The translations under genes and the position numbers were made by a program. Under the pieces are notes generated by a model. It ran no database searches. It was not told where the DNA came from and saw only the letters and a list, made by a program, of their open reading frames with translations. 64,000 bases of DNA from Streptomyces galbus (GTDB taxonomy: Bacteria; Actinomycetota; Actinomycetes; Streptomycetales; Streptomycetaceae), in the NCBI RefSeq assembly GCF_005280195.1, contig NZ_SZPR01000010.1, positions 216,967 to 280,966 of the forward strand, in the 5' to 3' direction. Of this stretch, positions 42,398-51,757 are shown piece after piece. The stretch's first letter is position 1. The number at the start of each line of letters is the position of its first letter.

Positions 42398-44362
42398 TCA
42401 GCTCGGGGCCGGGCCCGCCAACCGGTGCAGGCGCAGGGCCAGTTGTATCTCCAGGGCGCGGGCCGGGCTCTGCCAGTCGTCGCCCAGGAGACGGCCGACG
42501 CGCTCCAGGCGCTGGGCGACGGTGTTGACGTGGACGTGCAGGGCGTCCTTGGTGCGGGCCGGACTCATGCCGCAGGCGTAGTAGGCGTCGAGGGTGCGCA
42601 CCAGATCGGTGCCGCGCCGCGCGTCGTAGGCGACGACCTGGCCGATGGTGCGCTCGACGAAGCCCCCGATGTCGCGGTCCCCGGCCAGCAGCAGGCCCAG
42701 GAAGCCGAAGTCCTCGGCGGCGGCGCCGTCGCCGGCCCGGCCCAGCAGCCGCAGCGCGTCCAGGCAGCGGCGGCCCTCCTCGTACGCGGCGACCAGCGCC
42801 TCCGGGTCGGCGGCGGGATGGGCCACGGGCGCGGAGGCGCCGACGGTCACCGGTTCGTGGACGGCGGTGCCCAGGTGGCGCGCGGTGCGGCGGGCGAGGT
42901 CGGTGGCGGTGTCGCCGGGGGCGAGGGGCAGCAGCAGGACGGTGCCCCCGTCGCGGGCCGCCGCGAGGCCCTGCCGGGTGGCGGCGAGGTGGGAGGCGGC
43001 GGACCACAGGCGGCGGCGGGCGTCCGCCTCGTGGTCGGCGTCGGGGGCCGCGGCGTCGAGGCGGGCGGCCAGCACCACGTGGGTGGCGTCCAGGTCGGCG
43101 CCCAGCCGTGCGGCACGGTCGCGCAGCAGGCGCGGGTCGCGGTCGCGGGCGTCGAGCAGGTCGTCGAGGAGTTCGCCGCGCACGCGCTGTTCCGCCTCGG
43201 CGGCGGACCGGCGGGCCAGCAGCAGCAGCGAGGTGACCATGGCGGCCCGCTCCAGGGTGCGCTGGTCGACCGGGTCGAGACCGGGGTGGCCGCGCAACAC
43301 CAGCGCGCCGAGGAGTTCACCGCCCGCGGTGACCGCGGCGATCCAGTCGTCGCGGTGCGGCACGGCGTGGCCCTCGGCGCGGGAGGCCTTCAGCGCGTCG
43401 GCGGGCGCGGCCTCCGCCTCGGTGAACTCGACGGTGCCGTCGAGGACTTCGGAGACCGCGGCGGCCACGTCGTGGACCCCGCCGCCGCGCAGGACGAGCT
43501 CGGCGAGCCGGTCGTGGACGTCGGAGGCGCGCTCGATGACGCCGCTGCGGTCCTTGATGATCTCGTTGGCGCGCTCCAGGTCGGCGAGGGCGGAGCGCGT
43601 CTCGGTGAGCAGGTTGGCCGTGTCGATGGCGGCCGCCGCGAGCGCGGCGAAGGAGCCGAGCAGCGCGATCTGCTCGCGTTCGAAGACGCGGGCCCGCCGG
43701 TCGGCGGCGAACAGCACCCCGATCACGTGCGGCCCCAGCATCAGCGGCACGCCGAGGATCGCGACCAGGCCCTCGTCGCGCACGCCGGCGTCGATGCTGG
43801 TCGTGTGGCGGAAGCGTTCGTCGCGGAAGTAGTCGTCGGTGACGTACGGCCGGGCCGTCTGGGCGACGAGCCCGCCCAGTCCCTCGCCCATGCCGAGGCG
43901 CAGCTGCTGGAAGCGGGCGGCCACCGAGCCCTCGGTGACGCGCATGTAGGTGTCGCCGCGCGCCGGGTCGTTGAGGCTGAGGTAGGCGACGTCGGTGCCC
44001 AGGAGCGAGCGGGCGCGCTGCACGATGGCCTGCAGGACGGCGTCCACGTCGCGCAGCCCGGCGAGGTCGTGGGCGGTCTCGAACAGCGCCGACAGCTCGG
44101 CCTCGCGCCGGCGCCGGCCCTCCAGCTCGGCGCGCACGCGCAGCGCGAGCAGCTTGGCGTGCTCCAGGGCGGCGATCCGCTCGGCCGGTCGGCCCTCGGC
44201 GCGGGCGCGCAGCAGCGGCTGCTCGTAGGCGTCGGCGGTGGCGCCCCGGGCCAGCAGGTCGAGGAAGGGCGCCTCGGTGTCGCTCGGCGGCGCCGCACCG
44301 TCGTCGGTGGGGCGCTCGGCGGACTGCACGTGATCGCGGGACATGGTCACAGGATTCCCCAT
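42398..44362 (-). CDS. GAF-domain, PucR/CdaR-type HTH transcriptional activator
   Basis: 654 residues from ATG 44362; ATG 44344 (MSRDHVQ) is an equally possible start. A GAF domain covers about 90-250 (ALFETAHDLAGLRDVDAVLQ, VAILGVPLMLGPHVIGVLF), followed by a coiled stretch, a GGDEF-like middle region of the CdaR type, and the C-terminal PucR HTH (LVRTLDAYYACGMSPARTK, HVHVNTVAQRLERV). Such regulators sense organic acids and activate their catabolic genes. It is 54 nt downstream of the hydroxybutyrate dehydrogenase, probably in its operon, and is the best candidate to bind the CACATGTG palindromes. Confidence 0.87.
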   Translation of the reverse strand: MGNPVTMSRDHVQSAERPTDDGAAPPSDTEAPFLDLLARGATADAYEQPLLRARAEGRPAERIAALEHAKLLALRVRAELEGRRRREAELSALFETAHDLAGLRDVDAVLQAIVQRARSLLGTDVAYLSLNDPARGDTYMRVTEGSVAARFQQLRLGMGEGLGGLVAQTARPYVTDDYFRDERFRHTTSIDAGVRDEGLVAILGVPLMLGPHVIGVLFAADRRARVFEREQIALLGSFAALAAAAIDTANLLTETRSALADLERANEIIKDRSGVIERASDVHDRLAELVLRGGGVHDVAAAVSEVLDGTVEFTEAEAAPADALKASRAEGHAVPHRDDWIAAVTAGGELLGALVLRGHPGLDPVDQRTLERAAMVTSLLLLARRSAAEAEQRVRGELLDDLLDARDRDPRLLRDRAARLGADLDATHVVLAARLDAAAPDADHEADARRRLWSAASHLAATRQGLAAARDGGTVLLLPLAPGDTATDLARRTARHLGTAVHEPVTVGASAPVAHPAADPEALVAAYEEGRRCLDALRLLGRAGDGAAAEDFGFLGLLLAGDRDIGGFVERTIGQVVAYDARRGTDLVRTLDAYYACGMSPARTKDALHVHVNTVAQRLERVGRLLGDDWQSPARALEIQLALRLHRLAGPAPS

Positions 44363-44416
44363 GGCCGTCCCGCGCCGTCAGCCCTGTGGAAAACTCCGGA
44401 GGCCATCGGACCGCGG

Positions 44417-45214
44417 TCAGTGCGCGGTCCAGCCGCCGTCGAGGACGAGCGACGTGCCGGTCATGAAGGACGCCTGCGGGCTGCACAGGTAGGCCACGGC
44501 CTCGGCGACCTCCTCGGGTTCGATCAGCCGCTTGACGGCGCTGTCCTGGAGCAGCACCTCGGTCAGCACGCGCTCCTCGGGGACGCCGTGGGCCTGTGCC
44601 TGGTCGGCGAGCTGCCGGGCGACCAGCGGGGTGCGGACGTAGCCGGGGTTGACGCAGTTGGAGGTGACGCCGTGCGCGGCCCCTTCGAGGGCGGCGGTCT
44701 TGGACAGGCCCTCCAGGCCGTGCTTGGCGGCGACGTACGCCCCCTTGTAGGGCGAGGCGCGCAGTCCGTGCACCGAGGAGATGTTGACGATGCGGCCCCA
44801 GCCCTGTCCGTACATGTGCGGCAGGGCGCCGCGGATGAGCCGGAAGGGGGCCTCCAGCATCACGGTGAGCACGGTGTGGAAGACGTCCGGCGGGAACTCC
44901 TGCAGCGGGCGGACCAGTTGCAGTCCGGCGTTGTTGACCAGGACGTCGGTGCCGTGGGCGGCCAGTTCCGCGGCGTCCAGGTCGGTCAGGTCCAGGGCGT
45001 GCGGCTCGACGGTGCCCGGCAGGTGGGCGGCGCTCTCGGCGAGCTCCTCCACGCCCCGCGCGTCGCGGTCGACGGCGCGTACCTTGGCCCCGGCGGCCGC
45101 GAGCCGCAGCGCGCAGGCGCGGCCGATGCCGCCGGCGGCGCCGGTGACGAGCGCGGTACGGCCGCCGAGGTCGAGCGTGGGGGCGTGGGGGCCGGGGACG
45201 GCGTGGGAGGTCAT
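44417..45214 (-). CDS. 3-Hydroxybutyrate dehydrogenase-type SDR
   Basis: 265 residues from ATG 45214. SDR motifs: TGAAGGIG (24-31, NAD-binding), NNAG (94-97), Ser147, Tyr160 and Lys164 of the catalytic set in ISSVHGLRASPYKGAYVAAK. The SSVHGL...YVAAKHGLEGLSK segment is characteristic of D-3-hydroxybutyrate dehydrogenase, which oxidises 3-hydroxybutyrate to acetoacetate. No Shine-Dalgarno; TAGGGT ends 6 nt before the ATG. It heads an operon with the GAF/PucR regulator and shares an operator-like palindrome with the symporter. Confidence 0.88.
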   Translation of the reverse strand: MTSHAVPGPHAPTLDLGGRTALVTGAAGGIGRACALRLAAAGAKVRAVDRDARGVEELAESAAHLPGTVEPHALDLTDLDAAELAAHGTDVLVNNAGLQLVRPLQEFPPDVFHTVLTVMLEAPFRLIRGALPHMYGQGWGRIVNISSVHGLRASPYKGAYVAAKHGLEGLSKTAALEGAAHGVTSNCVNPGYVRTPLVARQLADQAQAHGVPEERVLTEVLLQDSAVKRLIEPEEVAEAVAYLCSPQASFMTGTSLVLDGGWTAH

Positions 45215-45220
45215 GCTTCG

Positions 45221-45253
45221 ACCCTAGGCACCACTCCCCCGCCGCCACATGTG
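45221..45253 (-). promoter_or_regulatory. CACATGTG operator and -10 of the hydroxybutyrate dehydrogenase gene
   Basis: CACATGTG (45246-45253, within CCACATGTGG) lies 19 nt upstream of the minus-strand -10 TAGGGT (complement of 45221-45226). The -10 ends 6 nt before the ATG, so the transcript may be leaderless. Confidence 0.65.
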
Positions 45254-45268
45254 GGCGCCACCCATATC

Positions 45269-45748
45269 TCAGAGAGGGCTAGTGGGGTCGAACCATGTGG
45301 GTGCGTCGGACAGGGCCTGCTTGATCCGGGTCAGCCCGAACTCGTTCAGCTCGGGCAGCGCGTCCACGGCGAACCAGCCCACGTCCAGCGACTCGTCGTC
45401 GTTGACCCGGGCCTCGCCGCCCACGGCACGGCAGCGCAGGGTGATGTCCATGTACTGGCAGACGTCGCCGTTCGCGTACGTCACCGGGCTCAGGGCCTGC
45501 ACCAGCACCACCCGCTCCACGACGCAGCGCACCGCCGTCTCCTCGTACACCTCGCGCACGGCGCAGGCGGCGGGCTGCTCGCCGGGCTCCGGGATGCCGC
45601 CGATCACCGACCACTTGCGGGTGTCGGTGCGGCGGTTCAGCAGCACGCGGCCCCGGTCGTCGAAGACGAGGGCGGTGACACCGGGCAGCCACAGCAGTTG
45701 CTGCCCGGCCGAGGCCCGCAGGGCGCGGATGAAGTCGGGAGTCGCCAT
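45269..45748 (-). CDS. Nudix hydrolase
   Basis: 159 residues. The Nudix box spans residues 51-73 (GIPEPGEQ then REVYEETAV), with all acidic metal ligands; the Gly near the end of the consensus is Ala. The frame TALVFDDRGRVLLNRR and a beta-grasp end (ESLDVGWFAVDALPEL) are typical. It hydrolyses a nucleoside diphosphate linked to another moiety; substrate unknown. It starts 10 nt after the Lnt stop, but TAGGGT (complement of 45756-45761) 7 nt before its ATG suggests its own leaderless transcript. Confidence 0.92.
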   Translation of the reverse strand: MATPDFIRALRASAGQQLLWLPGVTALVFDDRGRVLLNRRTDTRKWSVIGGIPEPGEQPAACAVREVYEETAVRCVVERVVLVQALSPVTYANGDVCQYMDITLRCRAVGGEARVNDDESLDVGWFAVDALPELNEFGLTRIKQALSDAPTWFDPTSPL

Positions 45749-45758
45749 GGCCCCGACC

Positions 45759-47363
45759 CTAACCGGCCCGCCGTCCCCGCAGGCCGGCGCCGACCGCCCA
45801 GCCGACGCCGCCCGCGGCGATCAGGACCAGGGCCATCTCCGGCAGGATGCCCAGCCGGGTCGCGGGGGTCTCGGAGGAGCGCAGCGGCACCTTCTGGACC
45901 AGGGAGTCGGCCACGAACATGCCGGTCCGCTGCGTGATCCTGCCGTCCGGCATGATGATCGCGCTCACCCCGCTGGTGACCGGCACGGTGACCGTGCGGC
46001 TGTGCTCGACGGCGCGGACCCGGGACATCGCGAGCTGCTGGTAGGTCATCTCGCTGCGGTCGAAGGTGGCGTTGTTGCTCGGCACGGAGATCATCTGTGC
46101 GCCGTGGGTGACGGTGTCGCGCACGGCCCAGTCGAAGGCGGCCTCGTAGCAGGTGGCGAGCCCGACCCTGGTGCCGCCGATGTCGAACACGCCGGGCTTG
46201 CTGCCCCGGCTGAAGTCCTGGCGGACCATCGTGGTCCAGTTCTTGTTGATCGCGCCGAGGAGGGAGCGCAGCGGGAGGTACTCGCCGAACGGCTGCACCT
46301 GGCGCTTGTCGTAGGTCTGGGTGGGGCCCTTCACCGGGTCCCACAGGATCTGCTCGTTGTAGAGCTTGCCCTCGCGCTCGACGACACCGCCGACCGAGAC
46401 GGGCGCGCCGATCGCCTCGGCCGCCTTGTCGGTCACGTCGGCCGCGTCGGCGTAGGCGAAGGGATCGATGTCGGAGGAGTTCTCCGGCCAGAGCACGAAG
46501 TCGGGCCGGGGCACCTCACCCGCCGCGACCCGGGCGGCCAGCCGTTCCGTCTCGCGCGCGTGGTAGTCGAGCACGGCCCGGCGCTGGGCGTTGAACTCCA
46601 GGCCGAGGCGCGGCACGTTGCCCTGGATGACGGCGACCGTCGCGGTGCCGTCCTCCGCCCGGTCGCTCACCAGGGGCCGCGCGGCGAGGGCGCCCAGCAC
46701 GGGCACGGCCACGCCGAGCAGGGCGATCGCGGCGGCCGACCGGCTCACCTCGCGCGTGCGGCGCCGGTCCAGGACGAGGCGGACGACCTCGTACAGGGCG
46801 AACCCGCACAGGACCACCGCGAAGCCGAGGACCGGTGTGCCGCCCACCGCGGCGAGCGGCAGGAACACACCGTCCGCCTGGCCGAAGGCGATCTTGCCCC
46901 AGGGGAAGCCGCCGAACGGCACCCGCGCGCGGACGGCCTCCCCGGCGGTCCACAGCGCCGCCGCCCACAGCGGCCAGGCGGGGAGCCGGGACACGGCCGC
47001 CACACCCACGCCGACGAGGGCGACGAGGACCGCCTCGACGGCGACCAGGGCGAGCCAGGGGCCGGGGCCGACCTCGACGCCGGTCCACACCAGCAGCGGC
47101 AGCAGGAAGCCCAGCCCGAAGAGGTAGCCGAGTCCGGCGGCCGCTTTCCAGCCACGGCCTCGCAGCACCCACCCGAACAGGGCGAACGCGGGCAGGGCCA
47201 GCCACCACAGGGTGCGCGGCGGGAAGCTGACGTAGAGCAGCACTCCGGAGAGCGCCGCGACGGCGGCCGGGACGAGACGCAGGAGCCGGGCGGCACCCGA
47301 AGGCCGCGTGGCCTGGGGCTCCAGCTGGTCCGACGGGCCGACGGGAGGTGCGGAGACGGTCAC
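45759..47363 (-). CDS. lnt: Apolipoprotein N-acyltransferase
   Basis: 534 residues from GTG 47363; the longer open frame upstream is low-complexity and was rejected. An N-terminal membrane domain of about six to seven helices (LWWLALPAFALFGWVL, GFPWGKIAFGQ) is followed by a nitrilase-like periplasmic domain with the catalytic triad Glu294 (LWPENSSD), Lys353 (TYDKRQVQPFGEYLP) and Cys405 (GLATCYEAAFD), then a final helix. Transfers an acyl chain to the N-terminal Cys of lipoproteins. Streptomyces can carry one or two copies. Confidence 0.94.
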   Translation of the reverse strand: MTVSAPPVGPSDQLEPQATRPSGAARLLRLVPAAVAALSGVLLYVSFPPRTLWWLALPAFALFGWVLRGRGWKAAAGLGYLFGLGFLLPLLVWTGVEVGPGPWLALVAVEAVLVALVGVGVAAVSRLPAWPLWAAALWTAGEAVRARVPFGGFPWGKIAFGQADGVFLPLAAVGGTPVLGFAVVLCGFALYEVVRLVLDRRRTREVSRSAAAIALLGVAVPVLGALAARPLVSDRAEDGTATVAVIQGNVPRLGLEFNAQRRAVLDYHARETERLAARVAAGEVPRPDFVLWPENSSDIDPFAYADAADVTDKAAEAIGAPVSVGGVVEREGKLYNEQILWDPVKGPTQTYDKRQVQPFGEYLPLRSLLGAINKNWTTMVRQDFSRGSKPGVFDIGGTRVGLATCYEAAFDWAVRDTVTHGAQMISVPSNNATFDRSEMTYQQLAMSRVRAVEHSRTVTVPVTSGVSAIIMPDGRITQRTGMFVADSLVQKVPLRSSETPATRLGILPEMALVLIAAGGVGWAVGAGLRGRRAG

Positions 47364-47436
47364 TCCGGGAGTGTACGGCGGTGGGCGCCGGGGCCGACAG
47401 CGCGGCCGGTCCGCCCTCCCGTCCGGTGCGGTCGCC

Positions 47437-47985
47437 TCAGTGCGTGGCCGTGCCCGTCGCCCCGCTGCGCAGGCGGGCGCGGATGGCGCCGACGGCGGCC
47501 TCCGCGTTGTCGACGGTGATGGTGAAGGTGTGGCCGTCCCACAGCCGCAGCACGACACCCTCGCCCCGGCGCACCACGACTGCCGTGCCCTGGTGCGGGC
47601 GCCAGCGGTAGCCCCAGCCGCCCCAGTGCCGCGGGGTGACGTGCGGGTCGAACTCGGCGCCGGCGACGTGTGTCAGCGGGATGCGCCGGCGCGGTACGCC
47701 GATGTGGCCGCAGCGCACCTCGACGCACTCCTTGTCGAGCTTGAGGTCGACGTGGACGAAGGCGAGGGTGCCGAAGATGACCAGCAGTCCGGCGGCGATG
47801 CAGCCGACGACGGACATGACGAGGGGGGCGACGCCGGACGTCCAGGCGGAGTCCACGGCGAGCTGGATGCCGAGCGCCAGGAAGGCGGCGCCGGCGAGCG
47901 CGAGCAGCCACTGGAACCGGTTGGTGGCGCGTCCGGTCCAGACGTCGGGGTGGGGGCGCTGCATGCCGTGGAGGTGGTCCCTCAT
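47437..47985 (-). CDS. Membrane protein with a PH-like domain (hypothetical)
   Basis: 182 residues: two hydrophobic helices (about 27-75), then a soluble beta-rich domain (VDLKLDKECVEVRCG, RRRIPLTHVAGAEF, AVVVRRGEGVVLRLWDGHTFTITV), which looks like the bacterial PH/DUF3093-type fold. Function unknown. No ribosome site, but TAACCT (complement of 47993-47998) ends 7 nt before the ATG, so the mRNA may be leaderless. Confidence 0.75.
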   Translation of the reverse strand: MRDHLHGMQRPHPDVWTGRATNRFQWLLALAGAAFLALGIQLAVDSAWTSGVAPLVMSVVGCIAAGLLVIFGTLAFVHVDLKLDKECVEVRCGHIGVPRRRIPLTHVAGAEFDPHVTPRHWGGWGYRWRPHQGTAVVVRRGEGVVLRLWDGHTFTITVDNAEAAVGAIRARLRSGATGTATH

Positions 47986-48078
47986 GGCTATGAGGTTACT
48001 CAGGTTTCGCTCCGCCGGTAGGTCGTCGCGGAGCGTGACTGCGCCGACCGGCCGACGGCCCGCGGCGGTGACCGCCGG

Positions 48079-48864
48079 TCAGGAGGCGGGGCTCACCGTG
48101 CGCAGCAGGCGGCCCTCGGCGTAGGCCAGGGCCGGCTCGGGCAGGGCGCCCTCGCGGCCGCTGAGCAGGACCGTCACCGTGCCGGTGACCGGCGCGTCCG
48201 GCGCGGGGTCGGCGCCGATGCGGCGCAGCGCCTGCGCGGCGACCGCCCCGGCGGAGCCGTGCAGGACGAGCGGGGGCGTGCCGGGCTGCTGGACGGCGGC
48301 GCGGATGCGCTCGGCGACCAGTTCGTAGTGGGTGCAGCCCAGCACGACGGTCGTCACCTCGTCGGGGGTGAGCGCGGCGGCCGCGGCGACGGCCGCGTCG
48401 ATCGCGGACTCGTCCGCGTGTTCGACGGCCTCGGCCAGTCCCCAGCAGGGAACCTCGGTGACGCTCACGCCGTCGGCGAAGTCCCGGATGAGGTCGCGCT
48501 GGTAGGGGCTGCCCGTGGTGGCGGGGGTGGCCCAGATCGCGACGGGGCCGCCGCCGGCCGCGGCCGGCTTGATCGCCGGGACGGTGCCGACGACGGGCAC
48601 CGCGGGCTCGAGGCGGGCCCGCAGCGCGGGCAGGGCGTGCACGGTGGCGGTGTTGCAGCCGACGATCAGGGCGTCGGGCCGGTGGGCGGCCGCCGCCTCG
48701 GCGACGGCCACGGCCCGCGCGGTGAGGTCCTGCGGGGTGCGCGGCCCCCAGGGCATGCCGTCCGGGTCCAGGGAGAGCACGAGATCGGCGTCGGGTCGCA
48801 GGCGCCGTACCGCGGCGGTGGCCGCCAGCAGCCCGATTCCGGAGTCCATGAGCGCGATCTTCAC
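48079..48864 (-). CDS. Glutamate/aspartate racemase-family protein
   Basis: 261 residues from GTG 48864 (VKIALMDSGIG). Key residues of the MurI fold are present: Asp7 and Ser8 in MDSGIG, catalytic Cys70 in IVGCNTAT and Cys177 in VLGCTHYE. MurI supplies D-glutamate for peptidoglycan, but the glycine-rich N-terminus and PDGMPWG loop differ from standard MurI, so a second paralogue or a different amino-acid substrate is possible. TATCGT ends 6 nt before the GTG, with no Shine-Dalgarno. Confidence 0.83.
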   Translation of the reverse strand: MKIALMDSGIGLLAATAAVRRLRPDADLVLSLDPDGMPWGPRTPQDLTARAVAVAEAAAAHRPDALIVGCNTATVHALPALRARLEPAVPVVGTVPAIKPAAAGGGPVAIWATPATTGSPYQRDLIRDFADGVSVTEVPCWGLAEAVEHADESAIDAAVAAAAALTPDEVTTVVLGCTHYELVAERIRAAVQQPGTPPLVLHGSAGAVAAQALRRIGADPAPDAPVTGTVTVLLSGREGALPEPALAYAEGRLLRTVSPAS

Positions 48865-48921
48865 CCGGCCACGATAGACGATGGGCGCCTGTCGCCCGGT
48901 CCCGTGGGGCAGACTGCGGCC

Positions 48922-50097
48922 GTGAGCGCCTTCGTGTGGATCGCCGTGGTGTCCCTCGCCGCCTGGCTGTGGCTGCTGCTGTGCCAGGGCTTCTTCTGGC
49001 GGACCGACGTCCGGCTGCCGCGCGCCGCGGAGCCGCAGCGCTGGCCGTCGGTGTGCGTGGTCGTCCCCGCGCGCGACGAGGCCGCCGTCCTGCCGCACAG
49101 CCTGCCGTCGCTGCTCGCCCAGGACTACCCCGGCCGGGCGGAGGTGTTCCTCGTCGACGACGGCAGTGGCGACGGCACCGGGGAGCTGGCCCGGGAGCTG
49201 GCGCGCCGGTGCGGGGGGCTGCCGTTGACCGTGAGCTCACCGGGCGAGCCGCCGGCCGGCTGGACCGGCAAGCTGTGGGCGGTGCGGCACGGCATCGGCC
49301 TGGCACGCGCGCGGGGGCCCGAGTACCTGCTGCTCACGGACGCCGACATCGCGCACGCGCCCGACAGTCTGCGCACGCTGGTGGCGGCGGCGGACGCGGG
49401 CGGTTTCGACGTGGTGTCGCTGATGGCGCGGCTGCGGGTGGAGAGCCTGTGGGAGCGGCTGGTGGTGCCGGCGTTCGTCTACTTCTTCGCCCAGCTCTAC
49501 CCCTTCCGCCGAATCTCTCGGCGCGGTTCGCGCACGGCGGCCGCGGCGGGCGGCTGCGTCCTGCTGCGCGCCGGGACGGCCGAGCGGGCCCGGATCCCGG
49601 ACGCGATCCGGCACGCCGTGATCGACGACGTGGCGCTGGCCCGGGCGGTGAAGGGCGGCGGCGGGCACATCTGGCTGGGGCTGGCCGACCGGGTCGACAG
49701 CGTGCGTCCGTACCCGCGGCTGCACGACCTGTGGCGGATGGTGTCGCGCAGCGCCTACGCGCAGCTGCGGCACAACCCGCTCGTGCTGCTCGGCACCGTC
49801 CTGGGCCTGGCCCTGGTGTACCTGGTGCCGCCGCTGGCGCTCCTCGCCGGGCCGGTGGCCGGTGACGCGGTGACGGCGGCGGCGGGCGGCCTGGCGTGGC
49901 TGGTGATGACGGGCACGTACGGGCCGATGCTCCGCTACTACCGGCAGCCGCTGTGGCTCGCTCCGCTGCTGCCGTTCACCGCGTTCCTGTACCTGCTGAT
50001 GACGGTGGACTCGGCGGTGCAGCACTACCGCGGGCGCGGCGCGGCCTGGAAGGGCCGCACCTACGCCCGTCCGGACGCCGTCACCGAGGAGGGCTGA
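48922..50097 (+). CDS. Membrane glycosyltransferase family 2, HpnB-like
   Basis: 391 residues from GTG 48922. A first membrane helix (FVWIAVVSLAAWLWLLL) and QGFFWR are followed by a GT-A domain: CVVVPARDEAAVLP, FLVDDGSGDGTGELA, GWTGKLWAVRHG and TDADIAHAP (DxD metal site), then a late acceptor motif [11 protein letters not shown] and three C-terminal helices. The arrangement matches hopene-associated glycosyltransferase HpnB. Divergent from the racemase-family gene by 57 nt. No hopanoid genes are nearby, so the acceptor is uncertain. Confidence 0.82.
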   Translation: MSAFVWIAVVSLAAWLWLLLCQGFFWRTDVRLPRAAEPQRWPSVCVVVPARDEAAVLPHSLPSLLAQDYPGRAEVFLVDDGSGDGTGELARELARRCGGLPLTVSSPGEPPAGWTGKLWAVRHGIGLARARGPEYLLLTDADIAHAPDSLRTLVAAADAGGFDVVSLMARLRVESLWERLVVPAFVYFFAQLYPFRRISRRGSRTAAAAGGCVLLRAGTAERARIPDAIRHAVIDDVALARAVKGGGGHIWLGLADRVDSVRPYPRLHDLWRMVSRSAYAQLRHNPLVLLGTVLGLALVYLVPPLALLAGPVAGDAVTAAAGGLAWLVMTGTYGPMLRYYRQPLWLAPLLPFTAFLYLLMTVDSAVQHYRGRGAAWKGRTYARPDAVTEEG

Positions 50098-50100
50098 GCG

Positions 50101-51405
50101 CTACTTGCGGCCGGGCGTCCAGTTCATGCCCCAGCCGTAGGCGCGGTCGACGGTGCGCTGCGGGCTCACCCCGCGCTCGGGCACCAGGTAGCGGGCCTCG
50201 CGCTGGACGACCAGGTCGCCGCCCTGGTTGCTGATCAGGGCGAGGGCGCACACGGTCGACGGGACGGTGCACTCGTCCAGGGAGAAGTCGATCGCGGCGC
50301 CGAACTGCGGCTGCAGGGTCACCGTGGCGTGCAGGTCGGCGAAGGACCGGGCGCCCTCGTAGATGGTCACGAAGACGAGGATGCGCCGGAAGTCGGTGCG
50401 GTGGTCGAGGTTGACGGTGAGGTTCTCGCCGCTCTCCACGGCGCCGGTGCGGTCGTCGCCGTCGAGGTGGATGTACGGCGGCAGGTGCAGGGAGCCGAAG
50501 GCGTTGCCGAGGGCCTGCACCACGCCCTTGCTGCCGTCGGCGAGTTCGAACAGGGCGCACAGGTCGAGGTCGAGGTCGTTGTGCAGGGCGACGGCCCGTC
50601 CGCGCTTGGCGCCCCAGCCGGAGAACTGCTTGCGCACCTGCCAGTTGAGGTTCACGCGCAGGGAGCCGGAGGTGCCGCCCTGCTTGGTGAGCGACACCGA
50701 GGGCGCGGCCTTGGTGAGCGTGACCTTGGAGAGGCGGACCGGCGGGGCGGGCGGGGGCGGCGGGGCGTTGTGGGCGGGCGGCGGGACCGTGACGGGCGGG
50801 GCGGGCATCGGTGCGGGCGGGGGCGGGGCGACCGGCGGGCGCGGGGCCGCGGCGGGCGCCGGCGGGGGCGCCGCGTGCTGCGGCTCGTCGACCGTGATGC
50901 CGAAGTCGGTGGCCAGTCCCTCGAGCCCGCTGTCGTACCCCTGGCCGACGGCGCGGAACTTCCAGGCGCCCTGGCGGCGGTAGAACTCGCCGAGCACGAA
51001 CGCCGTCTCGACGGTGGCGCCGGTGCTGTCGAAGCGGGCGACCACACCGCCCTGCGCCGCGTCGCGGACCTCGACGGCGAGGTCGGGGACCTGTCCGAAG
51101 GTGCCGCCGTCGGAGGAGGCGGCGAGCACGATGCGCTCCACCGCGGGCTCCACGCGCGCGAGGTCGACGAGGAGCGTGTCGGTCACCCGGCCGCCGACGG
51201 GCCGCTTGCCCTCGTGGCGCACGGCGCCGGAGGAGTGCGCGGGCTGGTTGTAGAAGACGAAGTCGCCGTCGGAGCGGACCTTCCCGCCGGCCAGCAGCAG
51301 GGCCGAGACGTCCGCGTCGGGGACGCCGGGCCCGGACCGCCAGCCCACCTCGACCCGCAGGGCCGCCGTCGGCACCGGCGTGTTCGACCCCTTCGACATG
51401 GACAT
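50101..51405 (-). CDS. Double TerD-domain protein
   Basis: 434 residues from ATG 51405, 5 nt after GAGGGGG; a longer in-frame extension was rejected. Two TerD domains (about 15-190 and 250-430) are joined by a Pro/Ala-rich linker. Each has the calcium-binding signatures, for example [11 protein letters not shown] with [22 protein letters not shown] in the first and [12 protein letters not shown] with [13 protein letters not shown] in the second. TerD proteins belong to the tellurite/stress response module and bind calcium. The stop lies 3 nt from the convergent glycosyltransferase stop. Not linked here to other ter genes. Confidence 0.9.
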   Translation of the reverse strand: MSMSKGSNTPVPTAALRVEVGWRSGPGVPDADVSALLLAGGKVRSDGDFVFYNQPAHSSGAVRHEGKRPVGGRVTDTLLVDLARVEPAVERIVLAASSDGGTFGQVPDLAVEVRDAAQGGVVARFDSTGATVETAFVLGEFYRRQGAWKFRAVGQGYDSGLEGLATDFGITVDEPQHAAPPPAPAAAPRPPVAPPPPAPMPAPPVTVPPPAHNAPPPPPAPPVRLSKVTLTKAAPSVSLTKQGGTSGSLRVNLNWQVRKQFSGWGAKRGRAVALHNDLDLDLCALFELADGSKGVVQALGNAFGSLHLPPYIHLDGDDRTGAVESGENLTVNLDHRTDFRRILVFVTIYEGARSFADLHATVTLQPQFGAAIDFSLDECTVPSTVCALALISNQGGDLVVQREARYLVPERGVSPQRTVDRAYGWGMNWTPGRK

Positions 51406-51757
51406 GTGCGCCCCCTCGTCTGCATCGGCGTGCGCGTCCCCGCACCCCTCGGCTGTGTCTACCGGCCAACCTATGCGCTGCCCGGCCGAACTCCCATGCA
51501 TGGGACGCGGAGGAGCGGGCACAAGCGGGCGGGGAGGACGAAGGAGGACGGCCAAGGGGGACACAGGAGACGCAGGGGACGGGGTCACGACCGCCGGTAA
51601 CCGGCCGGGAACTCGGCTTTTACCGGATCCGGCCTGCGTTCGCCGCCCTTTTTCGCCGCGTTCGCTCGCATTGGGGACAGCGGGCTGTTACCGACACGGA
51701 AAACAACCCTCTTATCGGTCTCCCCAACCAGCACATCGTGGGCTTAACTTATGTGCC
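51406..51757. other. Divergent intergenic region with a leaderless-type -10
   Basis: About 350 nt between the TerD gene and the Pro/Tyr-rich gene, with no supported coding frame. TAACTT at 51745-51750 (TANNNT) ends 7 nt before the ATG at 51758, which has no Shine-Dalgarno. Base composition falls near 51600-51700 (runs of T and A), unusual for this window and consistent with promoters. Confidence 0.55.

Noticed and set aside
47364..47558. N-terminal extension of Lnt
   Set aside because: The segment is Arg/Pro/Ala-rich and the recognisable protein starts at GTG 47363.
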